Source: Planctomycetota bacterium
GTDB lineage: Bacteria > Planctomycetota > Phycisphaerae > Sedimentisphaerales > Anaerobacaceae
DNA: 5,777 bases
Direction of reading: 5' to 3'
NCBI GenBank assembly: GCA_022567055.1
Contig: JADFHU010000403.1
Coordinates: forward strand, 1-5,777
Shown: piece after piece, positions 1-5,229 of the stretch
Position numbering within the stretch: the first letter of the stretch is position 1
Layout: each line of letters opens with the position of its first letter
Position numbers and translations under genes: made by a program
The notes under the pieces: generated by a model
The model's database searches: none
What the model saw: the letters and a program-made list of their open reading frames with translations, nothing else
Told to the model about the DNA's origin: nothing

Positions 1-123
1 CCTGTGTTGTCGGCAAAAAAGGTCCTCGACGTGCTTCAGCACGCCTCCGGTCCTTTTTCACCTGCCGCCTTGGCCTCGGCCTTTTCGCTCGACCTCGTCA
101 CAACCCTGGTTTTGTTAGAGTGC

Positions 124-221
124 CTTAGGCTCAAATGGACCGGATGCGACCCCCACGTGCAACAGCCCTGGGGCTGTTTTCCCATTGATCTGTCTTTCCC
201 GCGGGGGTATTATCATTTCTA
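124..221 (+). repeat. 98-bp dispersed direct repeat, copy 1 (promoter cassette)
   Basis: This stretch aligns without gaps to 3871-3968 with about 10 mismatches in 98 bases (~90% identity). It begins CTTAGGCTCAAATGGACCGG, contains the palindrome CACGTG at 154-159, and ends just past a -10-like box. The mismatches fall in all codon positions of the frame that crosses it, so the conservation is not that of a protein; a DNA or RNA function, or a recent duplication, is more likely. Directly upstream, TTAGAGTGCCTTAGG resembles the two ends of the hairpin element at 3712-3874 joined together. Confidence 0.85.
185..213 (+). promoter_or_regulatory. Sigma-70-type promoter in repeat copy 1
   Basis: A TTGATC -35 box (185-190) and a TATTAT -10 box (208-213, 5 of 6 consensus) are separated by exactly 17 bp. 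The spacer contains the palindrome CCCGCGGG (198-205), a possible operator. The same arrangement is kept in copy 2 at 3932-3960. Transcription would start near 220 and run about 325 nt before the multicopper oxidase start codon, so the leader would be long. The call rests on consensus match and conservation only. Confidence 0.5.
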
Positions 222-544
222 TGGTTGTAAGATCAGATTTCCCATCCGTTGCGCCACCAAGCCGAGATTGCGCGCGTCGCAGAATGCGATTGACGCACTA
301 TTTCCAACGCCGAGATGCCCGTTTCGATGCCATTCAAATACCTCGCAATTCACTAGATTGCTGGCATCATGACCACTGGAAGTTCGATAGTGTTGAGTTC
401 CTTGTTGCGGTCCAAAGATTCCCTGGACCCAGTCAGGAGACCCCAGTTTTGGTGGGCCACCGCATCGTCCAGAGGAGAGTCGTTTGTCCACCCATTCATA
501 CGATCAGATCGGCATGAGTTTCGTGGGAGCAGAAGGATTGCCGA
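222..544 (+). other. Gene-free leader upstream of the oxidase
   Basis: Short frames exist on both strands here, but none has a good ribosome site or a protein-like composition. The stretch holds a possible stem GGTCC/GGACC (409-413 with 425-429) and the dyad at 496-517 described separately. I see no clear second promoter close to 545. If transcription starts in repeat copy 1, this is a 5' leader in which control elements could sit. Confidence 0.4.
496..517. promoter_or_regulatory. Dyad upstream of oxidase gene, candidate operator
   Basis: CGATC-A-GATCG (501-511) is a perfect inverted repeat flanked by TCAT (496-499) and ATGA (514-517), which extend the symmetry with a one-base offset. It ends 27 bp before the start codon at 545 and just upstream of the ribosome site. 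It could bind a dimeric regulator or form a short hairpin in the leader. No known metal-regulator box is recognised in it. Confidence 0.2.
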
Positions 545-2563
545 ATGACATCTTGGAAATTGTGTTTAGGACTTATTCTCCCAGCAGTATTGATTTCAGT
601 TCAGGCTGAAGCAAAAGACGAAACACTGAGAAAATATGCGCTGGTCATCTCCGAAGAAGAGATGGCACCAGCCGGGGAGCCTGTCAAAGCCCTAACCATT
701 AACGGCGGGATTCCCGGACCTACCCTGTATTTCAGAGTCGGTGAAACGGCAGTGATCTCCGTCAAGAATACGCTTGAAAAGCAAGATACTTCGATTCACT
801 GGCATGGCCTGCTGGTTCCCAATGCCCAGGACGGGGTTCCTTATTTGACCACCCCACCGATTAGACCGGGAACGGAGTTCACTTATCGATTCAAGCTGAC
901 CCATTCCGGAACGTACTGGTACCACTCCCATACTGGCTTGCAGGAACAGCGGGGCATTTATGGCTCGATCGTCATTCGCCCTGAGACGGGCGTACGCGAC
1001 AAAGTCGACCGGGAATACGTCCTGCAGCTTTCCGATTGGACCAACGAAAAACCATCTTCGGTGATGAAGACATTGATGCGGGGCAGTGAGTGGTATGCAG
1101 TCAAAAAGAAAAATGTCCAAAGCATCCGTGGCGCGATCAAGGCAAAGGCACTCCGGAATTACATTGAACGGGAATGGTCGCGCATGCCGCCAATGGATCT
1201 ATCAGACGTCGCCTATGACGCCTTTCTGATCAACGGGAAGCGAACTTTATCACTTGAGGGGAAACCCGGCGAAAAAATCAAACTTCGGATCATCAATTCA
1301 GGCGCTTCCACTTATTTCTACCTGGATAGTGCAACCGGGCCGATGACCATTGTCGCTGCCGACGGCCCGGCAGTTAAGCCGGTTAAAGTGAGTCGCTTTC
1401 TCATCGCCATCGCGGAAACCTACGATGTGATTGTCACGATACCCAAAGAGGGGCAATTCGAATTTCGGGCAACGGCACAGGATGGGTCCGGGCATGTATC
1501 CCTGTTTTTGGGAACTGGCAAGAAGCATCTGGCCGAGGGCCCGCCAAGGGCGAACATCTACGACATGGACGAAATGATGGAGGTTGCCCTGGTCGACGGT
1601 GACACCTCGCACCTGCCACGGCCATTGCCTCCTTATCCCCTTCTGAAGTCAACGGCTCCGACCCAACTCAACCCCAGGTTGCCCCTACGTGAAATGACCC
1701 TTCGCCTGACCGGTGATATGAAACGTTACATCTGGTCGTTCAATGGCAAGACCCTGTCCGAAGAGTCGACCATCCTGGTCAAGAAGGGCGAGATCTTACG
1801 TATGCATTTAATCAACGACACGATGATGCATCATCCTATCCATTTGCATGGGCATTTCTTTCGTGTCTTGAACGGCCAAGGCGATAATGCGCCGATGAAG
1901 CATACGGTCGATGTACACCCCATGGGGACCCACAGTATTGAATTCGAAGCTGACCAGGAAAAGGATTGGTTGTTTCATTGCCATATTCTTTACCACATGG
2001 ATGCCGGCATGGCACGGGTCATCCGCTATGAGGGCACCCGCGATTCACCTGAGCCGAAGCTGGACCCGAAATTGATTAATCCCGTGACCTTAATGGGGGA
2101 GATTTCGACGCAGTCGAATATGAGTGAGGGGATGATCAAGGTCATGCGGGGCCGCGATGATTTTGTCCTCGACGGCACCGGTGGCTACCGTAACGAGAAT
2201 GACTATGAAGTAGATTTGACTTGGCAGCATTACTTCAATCCCGATGTCACAAGCTTTATTGGCTACCGGCTAACAGATATTGATCATGCACGGGATCGGG
2301 TGATTGCCGGTTTTTATTATCGCCTTCCATTGCTGGTCAAGAGCTCTGTCACCATGGATACGGAGGGGGATCTCAGGTTGGGCATTGAAAAGGATATTCG
2401 AGTGTTTGACCGAACGAGTCTTTATTTTGATGTTGAATACGACACGAATACCGGCTGGGAGAGAGGTGTGGGGCTTGAACATATGGTTAGCCGGGACTTG
2501 TCGTTTGTTATCCAGCATCATTCGCTATATGGCATTGGTGGTGGTATTGTAATTCGATTCTAA
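545..2563 (+). CDS. CopA-like multicopper oxidase with C-terminal outer-membrane-barrel-like domain
   Basis: Exported copper enzyme of 672 residues. The start is supported by AAGGA (533-537) seven bases before ATG. Residues 1-23 form a signal peptide (hydrophobic core LGLILPAVLISV, cleavage probably after AEA). Three cupredoxin domains follow, with all four copper motifs: HWHG (85-88), HSH (127-129), HHPIHLHGH (429-437) and HCHILYHMDAGM (478-489). H430, C479, H484 and axial M489 are the predicted type 1 copper ligands; the other His residues bind the trinuclear centre. This family oxidises Cu(I) or other substrates while reducing oxygen to water. The Met-rich insert usual in CopA is reduced to MDEMM (341-345). 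Residues ~510-672 are extra: short alternating polar/hydrophobic strands and a final GGGIVIRF ending in Phe, as in CopB-like outer-membrane barrels. I infer an oxidase tethered to the outer membrane. The second operon gene follows 12 bp later. The oxidase assignment is firm; the barrel is an inference from pattern. Confidence 0.93.
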   Translation: MTSWKLCLGLILPAVLISVQAEAKDETLRKYALVISEEEMAPAGEPVKALTINGGIPGPTLYFRVGETAVISVKNTLEKQDTSIHWHGLLVPNAQDGVPYLTTPPIRPGTEFTYRFKLTHSGTYWYHSHTGLQEQRGIYGSIVIRPETGVRDKVDREYVLQLSDWTNEKPSSVMKTLMRGSEWYAVKKKNVQSIRGAIKAKALRNYIEREWSRMPPMDLSDVAYDAFLINGKRTLSLEGKPGEKIKLRIINSGASTYFYLDSATGPMTIVAADGPAVKPVKVSRFLIAIAETYDVIVTIPKEGQFEFRATAQDGSGHVSLFLGTGKKHLAEGPPRANIYDMDEMMEVALVDGDTSHLPRPLPPYPLLKSTAPTQLNPRLPLREMTLRLTGDMKRYIWSFNGKTLSEESTILVKKGEILRMHLINDTMMHHPIHLHGHFFRVLNGQGDNAPMKHTVDVHPMGTHSIEFEADQEKDWLFHCHILYHMDAGMARVIRYEGTRDSPEPKLDPKLINPVTLMGEISTQSNMSEGMIKVMRGRDDFVLDGTGGYRNENDYEVDLTWQHYFNPDVTSFIGYRLTDIDHARDRVIAGFYYRLPLLVKSSVTMDTEGDLRLGIEKDIRVFDRTSLYFDVEYDTNTGWERGVGLEHMVSRDLSFVIQHHSLYGIGGGIVIRF

Positions 2564-2575
2564 AGGAGACATGAA

Positions 2576-2827
2576 ATGCGCTTGAAAGATTGCCTGCTCT
2601 GTCTGATCTTGGTGCTGGTAGCCGGATGTACCACTAGTGGTTTGAGTTCCACGAAACCTTACCCCCTGGATACTTGTTTGGTTACGAATAATGAACTTGG
2701 ATCCATGGGTGATCCTGTTTCCATCATTTACCAAGATCAAGAAGTGAAGTTCTGTTGCAAACCATGTATAAAGAAGTTCAAGGCCAACCCTGAACAATAC
2801 TTGACGAAACTGGATGAGGCGAAGTAG
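2576..2827 (+). CDS. Small Cys-motif (TRASH/YHS-like) metal-binding lipoprotein
   Basis: An 83-residue lipoprotein. The start has an excellent ribosome site (AAGGAG, 2563-2568) that overlaps the stop codon of the oxidase gene, so the two genes are almost certainly co-transcribed and translationally close. Residues 1-17 are a lipoprotein signal with lipobox VAGC, and C18 is the lipidated cysteine. The mature domain carries YPLDTC (C34), LGSMG, then VKFCCKPC (C60, C61, C64) and FKANPEQYL. This C-x25-CC-x2-C layout with the trailing F-x-NPE-x-Y is typical of TRASH/YHS-like heavy-metal-binding domains found beside copper proteins. It probably binds Cu(I) or another soft metal at the membrane surface and may pass it to, or take it from, the oxidase. 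Metal identity and direction of transfer are inferred from context only. Confidence 0.85.
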   Translation: MRLKDCLLCLILVLVAGCTTSGLSSTKPYPLDTCLVTNNELGSMGDPVSIIYQDQEVKFCCKPCIKKFKANPEQYLTKLDEAK

Positions 2828-3280
2828 GGACGGGCTCGATTCCATATTTATCAGGAGCGCCAGTCCCCCAAGCATCACAGACGGCGGTGGGGTCAACAGT
2901 ACGACGAGGACCCGACTCGACGCGTAGGAGTTGTGGAAGGACGAGAAACGGGATCAGGGGGGCTGCCGCGGTCCAGCGATTCTTTGGAAAAGGGGTATTA
3001 ATTATTCTGGGTCACACAGTGGAGCCGCGCCTAAATTTTTAACTTACCCTTGCCTTTCCAACCTGCGCTTCATTCTCACCCCACCAGGACTGGGTTCCCT
3101 CCTCGGTTCCCCGGCACGCTCTGGGATGGGGAGGACAGGTAGGATATCGTTTTTCCTAGGCGACAAAGTGCAGGCTGGGCTCCTTCAGGCACCTGGCCAT
3201 TGGGCTCTCCGGGTGCGGTGTTCAGCCGGCACTCCCTGGAACCTCCCCCTTGCGCGACTCGACAGAGTCTGTCTCAGAAG
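2828..3280. other. Intergenic stretch without recognisable gene
   Basis: A plus-strand frame (2931-3305) is open but rich in Trp, Gly, Arg, Ser and Pro, has no ribosome site and no recognisable motif, so I do not call it. No clear rho-independent terminator follows the lipoprotein gene. Small dyads are present: GACTC-GACA-GAGTC (3256-3269) and the overlapping GACAGA-G-TCTGTC (3261-3273), just past the end of the minus-strand gene at 3281; they lack a T run. The stretch may be decayed DNA. Confidence 0.4.
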
Positions 3281-3400
3281 TCATTGCCCTTCCAGCTCTT
3301 GGTAGTGGTCGAGGAGCTTGTCCAGGTTTTCATCGCAAGCATTGAACAGCTTCTGTCGCGCTGTTCGTACATCTTGGACGATTGGGTCCTTGGTTTTCAT
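3281..3400 (-). CDS. 39-residue partner protein of PIN-domain gene (antitoxin-like)
   Basis: The protein begins MKTKDPIVQDVRTARQ and ends in a Leu/Asp/Glu-rich amphipathic helix (ENLDKLLDHYQELEG). Short proteins opening with DPIV-x-x-VR-x-(A/I)R are common beside PIN-domain toxin genes, which is why I link it to the overlapping upstream gene. Its ATG overlaps the stop of the PIN remnant as ATGA (3397-3400), a sign of translational coupling. It is short compared with relatives I know of. Whether members of this small family neutralise the toxin is not established here. Because the PIN gene is truncated, this gene may now lack both its promoter and its target. Confidence 0.6.
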   Translation of the reverse strand: MKTKDPIVQDVRTARQKLFNACDENLDKLLDHYQELEGQ

Positions 3401-3621
3401 GAGGCATCCTCCAGCGATTCCAGAATCTCTTCGGGCGTGACAACGAGTGGCGGTGGGCGTTTGAGGGTGCTGTTTACGGTTGCCAATCGCCTGATCATTT
3501 CACCATTGGCGATATGAGAGCAGTTCCAAGTGACGAGATAGTCCATCTGGTACGACACCGCAAAGGCGAAATGGGGTATATCCGCCAACGCTTTTCCAGG
3601 ATAAGACCAGACAAGGGGTCA
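3397..3621 (-). pseudogene. 5'-truncated PIN-domain (VapC-like) toxin gene
   Basis: Only the C-terminal half of a PIN-domain ribonuclease is present. The visible part reads PGKALADIPHFAFAVSY, then MDYLVTWNCSHIANGE, then a Pro-rich stretch and VTPEEILE near the end. This is the hallmark C-terminal block of a PIN subfamily (acidic residue in the A-D-x-x-H helix; D-Y-L-V-T-W-N strand; HIAN). The frame is closed by a TGA at 3619-3621 and has no proper start; a TTG at 3586-3588 lies inside the conserved block. The N-terminal half with the first catalytic acids is missing, and the 8-bp tandem repeats and a hairpin element lie where it should be. I infer loss of function through a rearrangement near 3600-3640. 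Confidence 0.7.
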
Positions 3622-3640
3622 AGTAGTAAATCTTCGAATA

Positions 3641-3680
3641 CCCACAGACCCACAGACCCATAGACCCACGGACCCATAGA
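3641..3680. repeat. Five tandem 8-bp repeats (CCCAYRGA)
   Basis: The units are CCCACAGA, CCCACAGA, CCCATAGA, CCCACGGA and CCCATAGA, followed by a partial CC. On the minus strand this reads as GGGTCTRTG-type repeats. The array sits exactly where the PIN gene loses its 5' half, so it may mark the breakpoint. The units are too short and contiguous to be a CRISPR array. Confidence 0.9.
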
Positions 3681-3711
3681 CCGGCCCCTACCAGAGGTTT
3701 CTTCATGGTAT

Positions 3712-3874
3712 TTAGAGCCCCTACGCAAAATGATCGTCGCACCGAGAGGGAGCGTTTCGTGCCTCTGGCAAGGAAGGCGAAGCAGGCCATCCGAGGATGG
3801 TCGATGGAGCCTGACGCCGTCCAGAGGGAAAATAAGCCGCTCGAATGCAGACTCATTTTGCGTAGGTGCTCTTA
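3712..3874. mobile_element. MITE-like palindromic element with terminal inverted repeats
   Basis: The left end TTA-GAGCCCCTACGCAAAATGA (3712-3733) is mirrored at 3853-3874 with one mismatch in the 19-base inverted repeat and a TTA on each outer side, consistent with a 3-bp target duplication. Matching arms continue inward: GAGCG/CGCTC (3750/3838), CCTCTGG/CCAGAGG (3762/3821), GGCG/CGCC (3776/3815), CAGG/CCTG and a central CCATCC-GA-GGATGG (3787-3800), all centred near 3793-3798. The whole element can fold into one long hairpin and encodes no transposase. TNA target duplications are known for some IS5-family members, but I cannot name the parent element. The right end abuts repeat copy 2. Confidence 0.7.
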
Positions 3875-3968
3875 GGCTCAAATGGACCGGATGCGACCCC
3901 CACGTGCGACAGCCCCAGGTCAGTTTTTCTATTGATCTGTCTTTCCCTCGGGGGTATCATCATTTTTA
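3871..3968 (+). repeat. 98-bp dispersed direct repeat, copy 2 (promoter cassette)
   Basis: This is the ungapped partner of 124-221 at about 90% identity, with CACGTG at 3901-3906. Here the cassette ends 45 bp before the start codon of the His-rich protein gene, a natural promoter position. Its left edge coincides, within a few bases, with the right inverted repeat of the hairpin element, so the element either inserted at the cassette boundary or moved together with it. Confidence 0.85.
3932..3960 (+). promoter_or_regulatory. Sigma-70-type promoter for the His-rich protein gene
   Basis: TTGATC (-35, 3932-3937), a 17-bp spacer and TATCAT (-10, 3955-3960, 5 of 6 consensus). The spacer carries the imperfect palindrome CCCTCGGGG. 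Transcription would begin near 3967, giving a leader of about 46 nt before the gene at 4013. Both boxes and their spacing are kept in copy 1, although the -10 differs by one base (TATTAT), which supports a real promoter. Confidence 0.55.
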
Positions 3969-3975
3969 ATGATGA
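3957..3975. promoter_or_regulatory. Perfect dyad over the -10/+1 region, candidate operator
   Basis: TCATCATT-TTT-AATGATGA is a perfect 8-bp inverted repeat with a 3-base centre. It overlaps the -10 box and the predicted start site of the promoter in repeat copy 2. Copy 1 lacks it, because sequence identity stops just after the left arm. Its position suits a repressor site; a hairpin at the very 5' end of the transcript is an alternative. Confidence 0.35.
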
Positions 3976-4012
3976 CTAAGCAGCTATCGATGGGCCCCGG
4001 CCCGGGAGGTGC

Positions 4013-4603
4013 ATGATGCGACACGTTGCAATGGGAGTCTTCTGCGCGCTCATCCTGGGGATCCTGTCGACTCCCCTCCGGGCCGATCATGTCGGCAAGG
4101 AGGACATCATCAAGCTCTCCAAGGCGGGGGTGAGTGACCGGTTGATCATCGCCTTCCTAAAATCCAAGAAGGCAAATCTCGAGCTCTCGGCGGAGGATGT
4201 AGTGAATTTGGTAAAGGCCGGAGTTTCAACGACTGTGATTGATAATATCTTAAACACCTCGGATCACCCTACAGGACACGAGTATAAGAACGATGACGAC
4301 CGCTCGCATAGTAAGGACGGACCGAAAGTGAAACAGCCGGTCGTGAAACGCTCTCCCTCGACCGTGCAGGATCCTGCGGCGAAGCCGACCGAACCGCCCG
4401 CCTCACCTCCGGTGATCCGCAGGACCAGAACGGTCTACCGCTATCGAACGGTATATCCGCCGTACCCCTACTACGATCCATACATTCACCACGTCTACGA
4501 TCACCACTTCTTCGGTCATTACGACTACGGCCACCACGGCGGCTTGCACATCGGGTTCGGTTTCGGCGGGCATCATGGTGGACACCATGGCGGACACCAC
4601 TGA
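4013..4603 (+). CDS. Exported protein with two helical repeats and His-rich tail
   Basis: Up to 196 residues. GGAGG (4005-4009) lies 3 bases before ATG 4013 and 6 before ATG 4016, so the second ATG is the likelier start. Residues 1-24 are a signal peptide (cleavage near LRA-DH). Two similar ~30-residue units follow: DIIKLSKAGVSDRLIIAFL (31-49) and DVVNLVKAGVSTTVIDNIL (62-80), both helix-AGVS-helix. A charged, Pro-rich linker (~83-140) leads to a Tyr/His-rich region and the tail GGHHGGHHGGHH, encoded by three 12-bp units (4565-4600). There are 14 His in the last ~43 residues, suggesting binding of Cu, Ni or Zn in the periplasm. A GC-rich stem (3992-4003) just before the ribosome site could affect translation. 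No enzyme motif is visible; the role is inferred from composition and from the promoter shared with the copper oxidase. Confidence 0.85.
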   Translation: MMRHVAMGVFCALILGILSTPLRADHVGKEDIIKLSKAGVSDRLIIAFLKSKKANLELSAEDVVNLVKAGVSTTVIDNILNTSDHPTGHEYKNDDDRSHSKDGPKVKQPVVKRSPSTVQDPAAKPTEPPASPPVIRRTRTVYRYRTVYPPYPYYDPYIHHVYDHHFFGHYDYGHHGGLHIGFGFGGHHGGHHGGHH

Positions 4604-4611
4604 TAACGCCT

Positions 4612-4685
4612 GAGGAGACCGCTCCCGTCGCGAATTCATCAAGCGCTCGGCCGCCGTCGACGGGTCACTCCCCCTGATCCCGTGA
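4612..4685 (+). pseudogene. Possible remnant of a Tat-exported protein gene start
   Basis: A ribosome site GAGGAG (4612-4617) is followed, five bases later, by codons reading SRREFIKRSAAVDGS and then LPLIP and a stop (4683-4685). SRREFIK fits the twin-arginine consensus S/T-RR-x-F-L/I-K closely and the next residues match the start of the usual hydrophobic stretch. There is no ATG: the frame upstream reaches a stop at 4611-4613. It looks like the first 20 codons of a Tat substrate whose start codon and body were lost. A chance match is possible because the stretch is short. Confidence 0.35.
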
Positions 4686-5035
4686 GGTGCAAATAACGAT
4701 CTCGCATAAGTCCTTCTGTGGAATTGACATAAGATCGTTACGGGTGAAAGCGATTGGCTGTTGGATGAATATTCGCACTGCACGGGATGATGCGCGGGAT
4801 TCGCCGATGTCAGGCTGGCACCATGTTCTGGTCCTCCATCCCCGGGTCGGTCATCGCAAGAATGGATTTGTCCCTCACGTTGCTGACGGGATTCCTTCGT
4901 TGCTTCATTCACTTGTCGACAATTCGGGTTTCTGAGTGCCGAAGTGTCTCGTTCGTAGTTTTCTCTCTGTCTGTCACCAGTATTGCAGGACAATGTTGAA
5001 GGTGGCAAGAGAATTCCCGACAAGGGCTTAGTTAG
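4686..5035. other. Intergenic stretch without recognisable gene
   Basis: Open frames of 70-200 codons on both strands lack ribosome sites and recognisable motifs; the longest minus-strand frame is the antisense of the His-rich gene extended into this stretch. A TTGACA at 4724-4729 has no acceptable -10 box at 16-18 bp. The only clear structure is the inverted repeat at 4694-4740. Confidence 0.4.
4694..4740. repeat. 9-bp perfect inverted repeat
   Basis: TAACGATCT (4694-4702) is mirrored by AGATCGTTA (4732-4740) across a 29-base spacer. A CATAAG word appears beside each arm in direct orientation (4705-4710 and 4728-4733). It could be a two-site operator, a stem, or ends of a very small decayed element. 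No T run follows, so it is not a terminator. Confidence 0.45.
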
Positions 5036-5039
5036 GGGG

Positions 5040-5215
5040 GGTTCCCAAGGGCAATGACCTCCATTGCCGGGACAAAAGCCATCGTGGTAGTAGCCACCAC
5101 CTGCGAAACAGCGACCCGATAGACAGGCTGCCGAAACCGCATAGCGACAGCAAGGGGGCAGAGCGGGTGCGGACCCGCATGTCCGGTGGTATGGGAGGGG
5201 CCTCCTATCCCGCCA
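5040..5215 (+). mobile_element. 3' end of a group II intron (domains V-VI), truncated
   Basis: Positions 5161-5190 resemble domain V: the AGC triad (5162-5164), an upper stem TGCG/CGCA (5168-5171 with 5176-5179), a 2-base bulge and GTCCGGTGGT. They are followed by ATGGGAGGGGCC, the usual continuation in a bacterial intron class. Positions 5193-5211 can form a domain VI-like stem (GGG-AGG with CCT-CCC) with a bulged A at 5207 as candidate branch point, seven bases before a likely 3' end near 5214. Upstream are more RNA-like stems: GGCAATG/CATTGCC (5050-5068), GTGGT/ACCAC (5084-5100) and a CTG-CGAAA-CAG loop. No reverse transcriptase frame is present, so the intron is truncated or lacks its ORF. 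The upstream boundary is uncertain. The recognition is from memory of the motif, not a computed fold. Confidence 0.5.
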
Positions 5216-5229
5216 GTTGTTTCTCTCTT

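Larger units (their letters stand above)
1..372 (+). pseudogene. Partial reading frame, winged-helix-like N-part, fused to repeat
   Basis: The frame is already open at the window edge; GTG at position 4 could be a start, but no ribosome site is visible because the upstream sequence is missing. The first ~40 residues (VLDVLQHASGPFSPAALASA, then a Leu/Val-rich helix ending LLECL) look like a small winged-helix or helix-turn-helix fold. From about position 121 the frame enters the 98-bp repeat also found at 3871-3968, and the remaining translation to the stop at 370-372 is Cys/Pro/Arg-rich and not protein-like. I infer that only the part before ~120 derives from a real gene and that its natural 3' end was replaced. 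No family is recognised. It could also be noncoding throughout. Confidence 0.25.

Noticed and set aside
219..491. Minus-strand frame of 90 codons in the oxidase leader
   Set aside because: No ribosome site, no motif, and it runs antisense in a region better explained as a leader.
369..548. 59-codon frame whose stop overlaps the oxidase start as ATGA
   Set aside because: No ribosome site before its ATG, and the Ser/Arg-rich translation has no recognisable motif; the overlap is probably chance.
2931..3305. Plus-strand frame of 124 codons
   Set aside because: Composition is Gly/Pro/Ser/Trp/Arg-rich, no ribosome site, and it overlaps the convincing minus-strand small gene.
3641..3680. Possible CRISPR-like repeat array
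   Set aside because: The units are only 8 bp and contiguous, with no spacers.
3705..3875. Plus-strand 56-codon frame through the hairpin element
   Set aside because: Both strands of the element are open because of its palindromic structure; no ribosome site and no transposase motif.
4724..4752. TTGACA as a -35 promoter box
   Set aside because: No acceptable -10 hexamer at 16-18 bp, and no gene follows.
4687..4999. Two overlapping plus-strand frames of 70-82 codons
   Set aside because: No ribosome site, no motif, and no supporting neighbours.
4403..5023. Minus-strand frame of 206 codons
   Set aside because: It is antisense to the end of the His-rich gene and continues into noncoding sequence; the translation has no protein-like pattern.
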